The notes: generated from the sequence alone by a model not told the origin. A stretch of 64,000 bases of DNA from Hyphomicrobium_A sp963724945 (GCA_963724945.1 CAVRWL010000002.1:124001-188000), one strand, 5' to 3'; numbered from the stretch's first letter, positions 49,951 through 59,081 are shown. Made by a program: numbers and translations.

Positions 49951-49965
49951 AGACGGAATTTATCC

Positions 49966-50621
49966 ATGAACCGCATTGCTGCACTGCTGATTGCGTTCCT
50001 GGCGCTCGCCGGAGGGACGGTTTTGCTTTTCGCCCAGCCGGCCCCAAAGGCCCCGGCGGCCTCTGCCACCCCGTTGCCGGCGGAGGGGCTTGCGGTCGCG
50101 ACCTTCGCGGGCGGCTGCTTCTGGTGCATGGAGTCCGACTTCGACAAGCTCAAGGGCGTCAAGGAGACGATCTCCGGCTTCATGGGCGGTCATACAAAGA
50201 ACCCGACCTATGAGCAGGTCTCGATGGGCAACACCGGCCACGCCGAATCGGTGCAGGTCACGTACGATCCCAAGGTCGTCAGCTACAAAGAGCTCGTCGA
50301 CTACTACTTTCGCCATGTCGACGTTCTCGACGGTGGCGGCCAGTTCTGCGACCGCGGCAGCCAATACCGGCCCGTGATCTTCGTCGCCACGCCCGAGGAG
50401 CGGAAGATCGCCGAGGAAGCCAAGACGGCGCTGGACAAGAGTAAGCGCTTCAGCGAGCCGATCGCGGTCGAGATCGCCGACGCCGGCCCTTCACGCCGGC
50501 GGAGGACTACCACCAGAACTACTACCAGACGCATTCCTTGCAGTACTCGTTCTACCGCCACGCCTGCGGGCGCGATGCGCGCGTCAAGCAGCTGTGGGGC
50601 GACGAGGCGACGGGGCACTGA
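49966..50621 (+). CDS. msrA: Exported methionine-S-sulfoxide reductase (one frameshift)
   Basis: About 218 residues after correction. The signal/anchor (IAALLIAFLALAGGTVLLFA) suggests a periplasmic site. The MsrA active site FAGGCFWCMESDF is present, with GGHTKNPTYEQVSMGNTGHAE after it. At 50486-50489 one C appears to be missing; with it restored the frame reads PFTPAEDYHQNYYQTHS and ends at 50621. Left uncorrected, the frame continues in an Arg-rich tail to 50682. Partner of msrB. Confidence 0.92.
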
Positions 50622-50648
50622 GGCCCGCGCCGGCTCATCCGCGCTCCG

Positions 50649-51641
50649 TCAGTTGATGCGGCGGCCGTACGACACTGCGTAGTCGAGCGACCGCATCGGC
50701 AGGATCTTGTCGTCCTTGGGCGCCTCGATGCCGTCGGCGAGGTTGTTGGGATCGAAGATGCCGGCGTCGCAAGTCGCGTCAGGCTCGAGCCCGGTGATGG
50801 CGATCGTGCCCATGTTGACGGTCTTGCGGCTCTCCTCCTGCGGCCATTGCATCGTCGGATCGTCCTGCGGATCACTTGGGGCGCCGAGAATTGCCAGGAG
50901 ATCGAACTTGGCCGGCCCCTTGGCGAGCCGATCCTTCAACTCGCCTGCATAGAATTCGTCCCCCTTGGCCTGCGCGGCCTCGGCGCTCAAGCCCGGCTCG
51001 CTCTTTTCCGGCACCACCTTCCACTTGATGACCTGCTTATCGCCCTTGCCGTTGGTGAGGGTGAAAGCGTGCACGCCATAATAGTCCGCGCTCACATAGC
51101 TCGCCGGAACAGGCCGCGCTTTCAGCCAGGCGCCTTGCCGCGTCGCATCCGGATGGGCCTTGAAGAAGGCGGCAATCTTGTCGCCGTCCTGCTTGCCGTC
51201 CGGACCGGGGGCGAGCGTCCGCAAGAGCTCCAGAAACTCCTCGGGTGTCTTAGCAACGAACATGGGCGTGGAGAGCATGACGAGATCGGTGGTGCCGCCG
51301 TCGGCGAGCTTGAAGTGCAGCGCAAAGCCCCGCGCGTTGTCCTGTTGACTGTCGGACGCCATCGGGTTGCCGCCACCCAAGGAGAAGCGGCCGACAACGG
51401 GCACCGGACCGGCGAAGTGCGGGGCCTTCGAGAGCGTCGGCGCATCTGCGGTCGGCGTGAACGTGCCCTTGACGCAGATGCCCTTGGTGTGGGCGGCACG
51501 CTTGCCGGCGTGCTTGCCGAATACTCCATTCAAGGCATCGATGAGCGCCTCGGGCTCCGATTCTTGGGCCACCGCCACAACGGGCGCGGTAAGCATTGCG
51601 AGCGCCAGCACGGCAAGTCTGCAGATTGATGACATTGGCAT
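50649..51641 (-). CDS. Catalase family peroxidase (SrpA-type), exported
   Basis: A 330-residue haem protein of the minimal-catalase group. Signal peptide LAVLALAMLTAPVVAVAQ; the distal-His region KRAAHTKGICVKGTFTP; GNPMASDSQQDNARGFALHF; and a C-terminal RSLDYAVSYGRR that may carry the haem-ligand tyrosine. These exported proteins usually have peroxidase rather than catalase activity. The ATG at 51641 has GGGAGAGG upstream; the frame extends 44 codons further without a signal. It converges on msrA, and both act against oxidants. Confidence 0.82.
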   Translation of the reverse strand: MPMSSICRLAVLALAMLTAPVVAVAQESEPEALIDALNGVFGKHAGKRAAHTKGICVKGTFTPTADAPTLSKAPHFAGPVPVVGRFSLGGGNPMASDSQQDNARGFALHFKLADGGTTDLVMLSTPMFVAKTPEEFLELLRTLAPGPDGKQDGDKIAAFFKAHPDATRQGAWLKARPVPASYVSADYYGVHAFTLTNGKGDKQVIKWKVVPEKSEPGLSAEAAQAKGDEFYAGELKDRLAKGPAKFDLLAILGAPSDPQDDPTMQWPQEESRKTVNMGTIAITGLEPDATCDAGIFDPNNLADGIEAPKDDKILPMRSLDYAVSYGRRIN

Positions 51642-51782
51642 GGATACGCCTCTCCCAAATTTCGGCCGATGCGCCCGATGAAGCCGACAACCGTCGGGTG
51701 CCGCCGGGCTCACCCTACTCGCCAAGCTTGCCAGATTTTCTTCAATGAGGAGCAGGCAATCGGCGTGGGGCATTCTGCCTGA

Positions 51783-53222
51783 TCAGATGGCAGGCGCTCC
51801 TGCCTTGGGAAGATAGCTGCCATGCAGCCCGAAGGGGATGTGGTGCGGGCACTCCGCGCGCGCGATCTCTTTTAGACTCTGTGCATCGAGCACGAGAAGG
51901 AAGGACACGCCGCGCCTGGCATCGAGCACGACCGACAAGAGCACGCCGTCCCCCTCCGCCGTTCCTCCTGGTGTTGGCACGAACACCGGCTCGCCCGGAT
52001 AGCAATGCTCGCGCCACCATGTCTGCGCTTTCCCGCTTCCAACGTCGATCTTGACGACGCTGTCGAGGAAGTCCCCCGCGACCTGCCGGCCCGCTCCCCA
52101 CACGTAGCGATAAGGCTGCCCCGCGCAGCGGTCGTAATCGATGCGCGGCAGCTCGATCATCGGCTCGGCGATCTGCCTCGCCCTGACCTCGCCCGAGCCT
52201 GCGAGCGGGAGGACGTAGCGCATCAATCGGCCGGTCGCGTCGATCGGTGCTCCCGCACGCAAGGGGGAGAGGTAAAGCTCGTCGATGATCTGTGCGTTGG
52301 GGTAGGCGACGAAATCGACGGCGAGCGTCTCGCCGTCCTCGAACGCATTGACGTGGTGGAAAGCGAAGACGGGGTCGGCCTCAAGCGACGTCACGAGACG
52401 TCCGCCGTCCTTCTCGAACACGTGGAAACGCAAACCGCGCTCAGGGCTCCAGATGTAGTTGCGGATGAAGGGCTCGGAGGTCAAGAGCAGCCGCCAGGGG
52501 TCGACGATGAGCGGGAACTCGGCGAGCACGAGGTAGCGCTGCGTCATGGCGAAGGAGTGCATGTAGGCGGGGCGGTCGACCGCCATCTCGGCGATGACCC
52601 GCTCAGGCCCGCCGTCGTCGGGAATGGCGAACAAACGGTAGCGGCTCTTGCGCCCGAAGACGACGACGTAGCTGAAGCGGCACGCGCGCTCCACATCGTG
52701 ATGCGGGTGCGCGATCGAGATCTGTCCCCCGACCTGCGGGCCATATCCGCGGTCGCCGAGCGCTGCGAGCGTCTCGGGATCGAAGCACACGGGCAGCGTC
52801 GTCTCCGTCAGGGCAACGGGCTCGCCGCCGAACACGTCGACGTTGACATTGCCGTTGTCGGTGAACGTCGGCTGGAAGATCGCGGCGACGCGCTGAAACA
52901 GCGTGCGGCAGGGGTCGGTCGCGAAGCCGCCTTGCGCGAGTGACCCTTTCTCCAGCGTCTCGCAATAGGTCTCGCCGCGCAGAAATCGGTTGCGGTAGGA
53001 GACGCGGCCGTCCTCGAAGCCGAACCGGTGCAGCATGGCGAGACCGTCGAACCAGTGGTTCACGGTCTGGGCCCCCAAGTCGAACTTGGCGGGGCCGGTG
53101 CGCAGGAGGCACCCCGAGAGCCACTTTGGAAATGTGCCGGTCACGGGAAGCGAGTCGACAGTGGCCTCGCTATCGAGGTCAGCAAAACCCAGCGCGTAGG
53201 ACGTCCGGTCGGAGCCTGCCAT
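51783..53222 (-). CDS. Carotenoid oxygenase family protein
   Basis: A 479-residue seven-bladed propeller non-haem iron enzyme that splits carotenoids or related alkenes (stilbene, lignin monomers). The four iron histidines are visible: ISIAHPHHDVERA, AYMHSFAMTQRYLVL, FAFHHVNAFEDGE and FGLHGSYLPKAG at the C-terminus. The start at 53222 gives MAGSDRTSYALGF. No carotenoid biosynthesis genes are in the window, so the substrate is open. It is upstream of the peroxidase gene on the same strand (141 bp gap). Confidence 0.9.
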   Translation of the reverse strand: MAGSDRTSYALGFADLDSEATVDSLPVTGTFPKWLSGCLLRTGPAKFDLGAQTVNHWFDGLAMLHRFGFEDGRVSYRNRFLRGETYCETLEKGSLAQGGFATDPCRTLFQRVAAIFQPTFTDNGNVNVDVFGGEPVALTETTLPVCFDPETLAALGDRGYGPQVGGQISIAHPHHDVERACRFSYVVVFGRKSRYRLFAIPDDGGPERVIAEMAVDRPAYMHSFAMTQRYLVLAEFPLIVDPWRLLLTSEPFIRNYIWSPERGLRFHVFEKDGGRLVTSLEADPVFAFHHVNAFEDGETLAVDFVAYPNAQIIDELYLSPLRAGAPIDATGRLMRYVLPLAGSGEVRARQIAEPMIELPRIDYDRCAGQPYRYVWGAGRQVAGDFLDSVVKIDVGSGKAQTWWREHCYPGEPVFVPTPGGTAEGDGVLLSVVLDARRGVSFLLVLDAQSLKEIARAECPHHIPFGLHGSYLPKAGAPAI

Positions 53223-53336
53223 GGGCGCTACTGTCGGCCCGGGATCGGAAAGAATTCCTCAACGGCGATGAACGGCCACCGTTGGCGTCGAGGCCTAAGA
53301 CGTTAGTGAAAATTCGATGCAATGCGCGCGCGGCGC

Positions 53337-53681
53337 TCAGCCCGCTTCGTCGCCGTTGCCATAGCGCAGAACCTTCACCTTCTCGAGCGTCACAAGCCCG
53401 CTTCCCATGATCTTCTCCAGGCTCGGGATGAAGGCGTTGACCTTGTCCTCGGCGTCGACGATCTCGATGACGATCGGCAGATCCTGCGACAGGCGCAGGA
53501 TCTTGGTCGTGTGCAGATGGCTCGAGCGGCCGAACCCGATCGGGCCGCGCAGCACCGTCGCACCGGCGAGCCCCTGCTCGCGCGCTGCGAGCACGATCGC
53601 CTCGTAGAGCGGCAGCTTGCCGGCGCGGTCGTTCTCGCCAAGAAAGATGCGCAAGAGCACCGCGTCCTTGGGTAACTGCAT
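53337..53681 (-). CDS. DUF190 domain-containing protein
   Basis: A 114-residue PII-like-fold protein: KDAVLLRIFLGENDRAGKLPLYEAIVLAAREQG (partly quoted: LLRIFLGENDRAG), ATVLRGPIGFGRSSHLHT and IVIEIVDAEDKVNAFIP are DUF190 hallmarks. The family is often encoded beside crcB and is thought to help fluoride handling. The ATG at 53681 lies 2 bp after the crcB stop; an ATG at 53693 overlaps it. It is in one operon under the fluoride riboswitch. Confidence 0.9.
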   Translation of the reverse strand: MQLPKDAVLLRIFLGENDRAGKLPLYEAIVLAAREQGLAGATVLRGPIGFGRSSHLHTTKILRLSQDLPIVIEIVDAEDKVNAFIPSLEKIMGSGLVTLEKVKVLRYGNGDEAG

Positions 53682-53683
53682 GG

Positions 53684-54082
53684 CTACACCCATCTGATGG
53701 CGTTGTACTGCTCAGCGACGATATGCCCGATCCAAACGGCGACAAGACACAACATCACGGAAACGCCGACGTTGAGGCTCGCATAGAGCCATTCGCCGTC
53801 GTTCAACAGATTTAGCGTCTGCAGGCTGAATGAGGAGAAGGTGGTGAAGCCGCCGAGCACGCCAAGCATGACGAATTGGCGCGTCGTCTGATCGACGAAC
53901 AGGCGCCCATCAGGCGACGTCACCGTGGCGAAGAAGCCGATGATCAAGCATCCCAGCACGTTGACGAAAAGCGTGCCCCACGGGAACGTCTCGCCGATGA
54001 GGCGGGCCATGGCGCCCGAGCACCAGTAGCGCGCCATGCCGCCCAGCGCGCTGCCAAAGCCGATCCAAAGATAGATCTGCAA
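53684..54082 (-). CDS. crcB: Fluoride efflux transporter CrcB (Fluc)
   Basis: A 132-residue, four-helix protein that forms dual-topology dimer fluoride channels. Signature pieces: GFGSALGGMARYWCSG in helix 1, FPWGTLFVNVLGCLIIGFF in helix 2, GVLGGFTTFSSFSLQTLNL in helix 3 with the Phe-box and the Na+-site break. It is preceded by a fluoride riboswitch and followed by DUF190 on the same strand. Confidence 0.96.
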   Translation of the reverse strand: MQIYLWIGFGSALGGMARYWCSGAMARLIGETFPWGTLFVNVLGCLIIGFFATVTSPDGRLFVDQTTRQFVMLGVLGGFTTFSSFSLQTLNLLNDGEWLYASLNVGVSVMLCLVAVWIGHIVAEQYNAIRWV

Positions 54083-54144
54083 ATCCGTCGTCTCCTACCG
54101 CGGGGCTCGCGCAGAGTCCCGTTGATTGAACGCGAGTGGGCATT

Positions 54145-54166
54145 AAAAAAGCCACCTCGCGGTGGC
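54145..54166 (-). terminator. Intrinsic terminator, expression platform of the fluoride riboswitch
   Basis: On the minus strand GCCACC-GCGA-GGTGGC is followed by TTTTTT (54150-54145). It lies between the aptamer and crcB, 62 bp before the crcB start, as expected for transcriptional control: without fluoride the terminator forms, with fluoride read-through occurs. Confidence 0.88.
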
Positions 54167-54196
54167 CCACGCTCGCACCCACCGCCCGTCTCGCGC

Positions 54197-54260
54197 GGCA
54201 GGAGTCATTAGCCCCATGGACAGGACCATGTCGGGCGGTTCAAGGGGAACTCCATCCCCT
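54197..54260 (-). ncRNA. Fluoride riboswitch (crcB motif)
   Basis: On the minus strand the aptamer reads GGGGATGGAGTTCCCC (the first hairpin with the conserved GATG loop), then TTGAACCGCCC, a P3 stem with CATGG/CCATG, and GGGCTAATGACTCCTGCC. The GGAGT/ACTCC pairing of the pseudoknot is intact. This matches the known crcB-motif layout part for part. The gene behind it is crcB. Confidence 0.93.
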
Positions 54261-54403
54261 GCTGTTACGCATGACGAGGCTAAGTTTTCGCCTAAAAGGG
54301 GTCAAGTGCGCACAGCGCCGCGCCGCACGTCACCCCGGGCCAGAGCGTCGCCCCACCCAACCCCTGTCTCAAATCGGCATAAGCCGCTACCGCGCCTTGA
54401 GCA

Positions 54404-56470
54404 TCACTCCGCCGCCTGCTTGTGCGCGGCGAGCACCTGGTCGGCGAGACGCCCCGACAGCTCGGCGAGATGGTCGAACTTTGCCGTGTAGGTGCCGACG
54501 CCCGAGGTCGCCGAGCGCAAATCCACGATCAGGCTCTCCATCTCCGAGGCCGGGATCTGCGCCTGCACCACGTCCCAGCCGCTCCAGCCCTGGCGCGCAT
54601 CGAACCCGAGGATCTGCCCGCGCCGCTGCGAGATGATGCCGTTGATGCGCGCGGTGGCATCGCTCGGCACCGCCACCTCCACCGCCATGATCGGCTCCAG
54701 CAGCACGGGCTGGCACTTGGGCATCCCTTCGGTCATCCCGATGCGCCCGGCCTGGCGGAAGGCCATGTCGGAGGAGTCGACCGTGTGATACGAGCCGTCG
54801 ATCAGCGTCACGGCGACGTCGACCACGGGAAATCCCAAAGGCCCGTGCTGCAGATAGTCCTTCACGCCGATCTCCACCGACGGGATGAACTGGCGCGGGA
54901 CGACGCCGCCCGTGATCTTCTCGGCGAACTGGAAGCCCGTTCCGCGCGGCAACGGCGCAATCTCGATCACCGCGTCGCCGAACTGGCCGTGGCCGCCCGA
55001 TTGCTTCTTGTGGCGCCCGCGCACCTCCACGCCCTTGCGGATCGTCTCCTTGTAGGGGATGAGGCGCGGCTGGCGCTCGACCGCGACGCCGTACTTGCGC
55101 TGCAACCGCTCGGTGGCGACGCGCAAGTGCATCTCGCCCTGGCCCAAGAGCAGCATTTGATGCGTGTCGGGGTTCGTCTCGAGCTGCAGCGAGGGATCCT
55201 CCTCCATCAGCTTGGCCAGCGACGCCGACATCTTCACCTCGTCCTTGCGGTCCTTGAGACCGAGGCCGATGCCGAACACCGGCTCGGGCGCCGGCGCGCC
55301 CTTCACCTGCACGACGCCGCCCTTGTCGGACGAGATCGTCTCGCCCGTCTTGATGCTCTCGAGCCGGCCCAGCGCGACCGTCTCGCCGGCCTTGGCAGCC
55401 CCGCGCTTCACCGGCTCCTCGCCGCGCACCGAGAAGACGCCCGCCGCCCTCTCGTTCGAGCCGTCGGCGCCGGTGACGACGGTGCCGTCGCCGAACTCGC
55501 CCGTCAGCACGCGCGCGAGCGACAGCTTGCCGCCGTGCGCAGTGTGCAGCGTCTTGAAGACGTACGCCGCCGACTTGGCGTTCTCCAATTTGAGGCGGCG
55601 CGCGGTGTCCTCGACGGTCGGCACCTCGTGGCGCAGCGCCTTCAAGAGCCGCAGAATGCCGTTCTCATTGAGCGCCGAGCCAAGCAGCACCGGGCAGATC
55701 TGCCCCTTGCGGAACTCCTCCGTCAAATCGCCGAACACCTTGTCGCGCGGGGTCGGCATGTCGGACAACAGCTGCTCCATCAGCTCGTCGTCGTAGTCGG
55801 CGAGCTGCTCGAGCATGTGGAAGCGCGCCTCGCTCTTGCGTTCGGAGAGACCGGTCGGCAGCTCGACGATCTCCGATGGCGCGTGCGCGCGATAGACGTA
55901 GGCGCGCTCAGACGCGAGGTCGACGAAGCCGGTGGCGGCGCCGTTCTCCCAGATAGGGATCTGGCGCAGCACCAGCGGCGTTGAGCTCGCGGGCTGCAAG
56001 ATTGGGATCAGCTCGCGCACCGGGATCTCGGAAGCGTCGATCTTGTTCAGGAAGAGGATGTGGGGGATGCCGCGGTCCTCGAGCTGCTTCAGGATGACCT
56101 GCAGCGCGGGAACACGCTTGGCGTCGGGCTCGCACACGACGACCGCCGCATCGCACGCGGTCAGCGCAAGCGCGCCTTCGTGCTGGAATTCTATGGAGCC
56201 GGGGCAGTCGACGAAGGTGAAGTTGTCGCCGAGGAAGCTCGCGTCGGCGAGGTTGAGGGCGACGCTCATGCCGTGGTCGCGGGCTTCGGGGCTCGCGTCA
56301 CCGATGGTCGTCTTGTCGGGGATGCTGCCCGCGCGGGCTATCGCGCCGGTGCGGGCGAGGATGGCCTCAAGGAGCGTCGTCTTGCCGCTAAGGTATGGGC
56401 CCACGAGTGCGATGCAGCGGGAGCGGACGCCCCCATTGGCACCCGATCTCGGGCCGTTGGTTTGCCCCAT
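54404..56470 (-). CDS. Elongation factor G-like translational GTPase
   Basis: A 688-residue EF-G paralog. GTPase domain: ALVGPYLSGKTTLLEAIL (P-loop), VDCPGSIEF (G3), FLNKIDASE (G4). Domains II-V follow: LLLGQGEMHLRVATERL, KKQSGGHGQFGDAVIEI and MEVEV-like AVEVAVPSDATARINGIISQRRG. The P-loop GPYLSGKT and the diverged switch I set it apart from canonical FusA (which has AHIDAGKTT); similar EF-G-like proteins occur beside true FusA in alphaproteobacteria and have unknown roles. The ATG at 56470 follows GGGAGG. Confidence 0.88.
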   Translation of the reverse strand: MGQTNGPRSGANGGVRSRCIALVGPYLSGKTTLLEAILARTGAIARAGSIPDKTTIGDASPEARDHGMSVALNLADASFLGDNFTFVDCPGSIEFQHEGALALTACDAAVVVCEPDAKRVPALQVILKQLEDRGIPHILFLNKIDASEIPVRELIPILQPASSTPLVLRQIPIWENGAATGFVDLASERAYVYRAHAPSEIVELPTGLSERKSEARFHMLEQLADYDDELMEQLLSDMPTPRDKVFGDLTEEFRKGQICPVLLGSALNENGILRLLKALRHEVPTVEDTARRLKLENAKSAAYVFKTLHTAHGGKLSLARVLTGEFGDGTVVTGADGSNERAAGVFSVRGEEPVKRGAAKAGETVALGRLESIKTGETISSDKGGVVQVKGAPAPEPVFGIGLGLKDRKDEVKMSASLAKLMEEDPSLQLETNPDTHQMLLLGQGEMHLRVATERLQRKYGVAVERQPRLIPYKETIRKGVEVRGRHKKQSGGHGQFGDAVIEIAPLPRGTGFQFAEKITGGVVPRQFIPSVEIGVKDYLQHGPLGFPVVDVAVTLIDGSYHTVDSSDMAFRQAGRIGMTEGMPKCQPVLLEPIMAVEVAVPSDATARINGIISQRRGQILGFDARQGWSGWDVVQAQIPASEMESLIVDLRSATSGVGTYTAKFDHLAELSGRLADQVLAAHKQAAE

Positions 56471-56835
56471 TTTTTCCTCCCTTGGTTGGAGGCGCGCGCC
56501 CGCTTCTCGCCGCGCACCCCCGCGCCTCGAAAGAGGAAACGCGGCCTCGCCATGTTCGCGCCACCCTCGCTGCAGCGCAAGCCCTCGCTCAATAAAAAGC
56601 CGCCGCGCCCTTATAGGAGCGGCCGACTGCGAAGTTGTTCGCGTCAGCAATATTGCGTCGCACAATGTCGTCCAAGAATTGGAGCGTCGAACTTGTTGCG
56701 TCTCGAGTAAAAATACTTGATCGCGTCCACATTTGACGCATTATGATTTTCTGCCGGTTCGTTCGGGGGAACTCATCGGGGACGAGCCGACAGCAAGGGT
56801 CGAGAGGTGAACGGCCCGCGGAACAGAGGCGTGCG
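56471..56835. other. 365-bp divergent intergenic region
   Basis: Between the EF-G-like gene (minus) and the small gene at 56836 (plus). It contains an AT-richer part (about 56640-56760) suited to promoters. I see no RNA gene or repeat I can name. Confidence 0.4.
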
Positions 56836-57070
56836 ATGAGTATGAAATCGCTGATGTCGGCGGCCTACGCAGCGGGATACGCGATGGCCGCCGAGGAATT
56901 GTCCGAGCCCCCGGCGCAAGTCGTCACTGGGGGTCGGCAGCGTGCTGCGCCAGCAGGGCACCCGTCTTCGTCACCCGACATCGGATGTTCTCAAGGCCCA
57001 GCGGTTGTTACGCCGTCACTTGCTGCGGGAATGGTTTGCAGAGCGTTGGCCGGGACGCGCCACCGCCTGA
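56836..57070 (+). CDS. Small protein of unknown function, probably frameshifted
   Basis: An ATG preceded by AGAGG opens MSMKSLMSAAYAAGYAMAAEE. The same frame then degenerates, but skipping one G in the run of five at about 56930-56934 moves to a frame reading VGSVLRQQGTRLRHPTSDVL and RRHLLREWFAERWPGRATA, ending at 57070. The joined product (about 77 residues, helical, basic C-terminus) looks more protein-like than either frame alone. Family unknown. The neighbouring frame to 57264 is a shadow of the aminotransferase gene. Confidence 0.4.
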
Positions 57071-57078
57071 CGCCGCAA

Positions 57079-57168
57079 TCAGCGGACGAGCCACAGGGCG
57101 AGCAAGGCACCCATCGCCAGCACGAGGCCCGCACGCCATACGAGGCATGCTCGGCACGTCCGCGCCAT
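57079..57168 (-). CDS. Possible 29-residue membrane microprotein
   Basis: A short frame, MARTCRACLVWRAGLVLAMG followed by ALLALWLVR, is a single hydrophobic helix with a basic N-terminus. It lies 23 bp after the aminotransferase stop on the same strand. There is no strong ribosome site, so support is weak. Confidence 0.25.
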   Translation of the reverse strand: MARTCRACLVWRAGLVLAMGALLALWLVR

Positions 57169-57191
57169 TTGCTCGCCCGCCGCCACAGCCC

Positions 57192-58394
57192 TCACCGTAA
57201 ATTCCCACAAAAGCGCTGGATGCGCCGGCACGCTTCCTCGAGCGTCTCTTTCGATGTGGCATAGGACACGCGGAATGCCGGAGAGCTCGCGAACGCGGCA
57301 CCGTGCACGACGGCGACGCCCTCCTCCTCCAGAAGCGCTGTGGCGAAGTCCTCGTCGGTGGCAATTTTCTTGCCTGAAGCGCTCGTCTTGCCGATTGCGC
57401 CGGCACAGCTCGGGTAGACGTAGAAGGCGCCGTCCGGCTTCGGGCACTTGAGGCCGCTCGCCTGGTTGAGCATCGCCACCACCAGGTCGCGCCGCTCGAC
57501 GAACCTCTCGTTGTTCTTGGCGATGAAGTCCTGCGGTCCGTCGAGCGCCTCCACCGCAGCCCACTGCGTGATCGAGCACGGGTTGGAGGTCGACTGCGAT
57601 TGCAGCTTGCGCATCGCATTGATGAGCGGCTCCGGGCCGCCCGCGTACCCGAGCCGCCAGCCGGTCATGCAATAGGCTTTCGACAGCCCGTTCATGGTGA
57701 GTGTGCGATCGAAGAGCTTGGGCTCGACCGCGGCCGGCGTCACGAAGCTCAGCCCGTCGTAGATGAGGTGCTCGTAGATGTCGTCGCTCAGCACCCACAC
57801 GTGCTCGTGGCGCAGCAGCACGTCGGTCAGCGCCTTCAATTGATCGTGAGTGTAGGCGGCGCCCGTGGGGTTCGACGGCGAGTTGAAGATCAGCCACTTC
57901 GTCTTGGGCGTGATCGCGGCATCGAGCACCTCCGGCTTCAGTATGTAGCCGTCCTCAGGCCGCGTCTCAGCGAATACGGGGCTCGCGCCGGCCAGCATCA
58001 CGATGTCGGCGTAGGAGACCCAGCAGGGCGCCGGGATGACCACCTCGTCACCCGGGTTCAGCGTGGCGAGCAGCGCATTGTAGATGACCTGCTTGCCGCC
58101 GGTGCCGACCGAGATCTGGCTCGGCTTGTACTGGAGCCCATTCTCGCGTGCGAACTTGCGAACGATCGCGGCTTTGAGCTCAGGGATTCCGTCGACGTCG
58201 GTGTACTTCGTCTTTCCCGCCGCCAGGGCCTGAACGGCGGCGGCCTTGACGTTCTCGGGCGTATCGAAGTCGGGCTCGCCGGCAGAGAGCGAGATGATGT
58301 CGCGGCCGGCGGCCTTGAGCTCTCGAGCCTTGGTCGAGACGGCGATGGTTGCTGAGGGCTGAATGCGATTCAAGCTGTCGGCGATGAAGCCCAT
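57192..58394 (-). CDS. Aspartate aminotransferase family (class I PLP aminotransferase)
   Basis: A 400-residue fold-type I aminotransferase of the subgroup Ib (AatA/AspC-like). Features: LSAGEPDFDTPENVK, KTKYTDVDGIPELKAAIV, LIFNSPSNPTGAAYT, LSDDIYEHLIYDG, the PLP lysine in TMNGLSKAYCMTGWRLGYAGG, and FRVSYATSKETLEEAC near the end with the substrate-binding Arg. The ATG at 58394 follows GGAAGG; the open frame extends further to 58493. Transfers amino groups between aspartate and 2-oxoglutarate, possibly also prephenate. Confidence 0.93.
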   Translation of the reverse strand: MGFIADSLNRIQPSATIAVSTKARELKAAGRDIISLSAGEPDFDTPENVKAAAVQALAAGKTKYTDVDGIPELKAAIVRKFARENGLQYKPSQISVGTGGKQVIYNALLATLNPGDEVVIPAPCWVSYADIVMLAGASPVFAETRPEDGYILKPEVLDAAITPKTKWLIFNSPSNPTGAAYTHDQLKALTDVLLRHEHVWVLSDDIYEHLIYDGLSFVTPAAVEPKLFDRTLTMNGLSKAYCMTGWRLGYAGGPEPLINAMRKLQSQSTSNPCSITQWAAVEALDGPQDFIAKNNERFVERRDLVVAMLNQASGLKCPKPDGAFYVYPSCAGAIGKTSASGKKIATDEDFATALLEEEGVAVVHGAAFASSPAFRVSYATSKETLEEACRRIQRFCGNLR

Positions 58395-58700
58395 GGGTGA
58401 CGGCCTTCCCCTTCGTTGGAAGCGCCCACCGGGGGCGCGCAATCGGCGCGGGACCCTACCTTTCGCACTGCACAACTGCAACATGCACGACAAAACACGC
58501 GCTGTGCACTGGCATCGGGAGCGCCCTGCAAGGCCGGCTAGTCACCTGGTGGCAACAGCGCAGGCGCTTACCCATGTTAATCGAATGAATACTTTGTAAT
58601 CGCCACAATCTCGGCCACAGACCTGCCACAGACGCGGGCGAGATTTTTCATAGCTTGCGGCGGTGCAGAAATGCGCCCGCAAAAGAGAGGATTACGCCAG
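58395..58700. other. 306-bp divergent intergenic region
   Basis: No gene. It holds promoters of the aminotransferase (minus) and of the small membrane protein (plus). A direct repeat of GCCACAGAC-like text occurs near 58614-58632. Confidence 0.35.
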
Positions 58701-59081
58701 ATGTCAACGACGGGGCCAGCTCGCATGGTTGTACGCGCCGTGGCCGACGCCCTGATTGGCCTTGCGCTGTTCTTGACCTTTGCCTTTGCGATCGGCGCCT
58801 ATGAGCGCACCTCGGTTGCCACCCACCACTTGGGCGACATCCTGGCGGTCAGCTCCAGCGCCGGCGATTTGTTGAAATTCTCGCTCGACGACAGCCCGCT
58901 TATCGCCGCTGCCGTCGTCGCGACGGCCGTCCCGGTGCCCCACTCCGGCGCCCCGACGGGGCTCCCCCACACCACCAAGGAAACGGCCTTCGTGCTGCTC
59001 GCCGCCATCTTTTCGGCACTGGTTGCGTTGAACCTCGCGTTCTTCAGACACCTCCGCCGCGAGTACGCCTCCCCGCGGTGA
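58701..59081 (+). CDS. Small two-helix membrane protein of unknown function
   Basis: A 126-residue protein with two hydrophobic helices, one near the N-terminus (ALIGLALFLTFAFAIGAYE) and one near the C-terminus (ETAFVLLAAIFSALVALNLA), and an Ala/Val/Pro-rich loop between them that would face the periplasm. It ends in a basic tail (FFRHLRREYASPR). The ATG at 58701 has AGAGGA upstream. No family recognised. It is followed by a sortase-like exported protein on the same strand. Confidence 0.6.
   Translation: MSTTGPARMVVRAVADALIGLALFLTFAFAIGAYERTSVATHHLGDILAVSSSAGDLLKFSLDDSPLIAAAVVATAVPVPHSGAPTGLPHTTKETAFVLLAAIFSALVALNLAFFRHLRREYASPR

Noticed and set aside
50649..53222. Carotenoid pathway cluster around the carotenoid oxygenase
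   Set aside because: No carotenoid biosynthesis gene is nearby; the neighbours are a peroxidase and fluoride genes.
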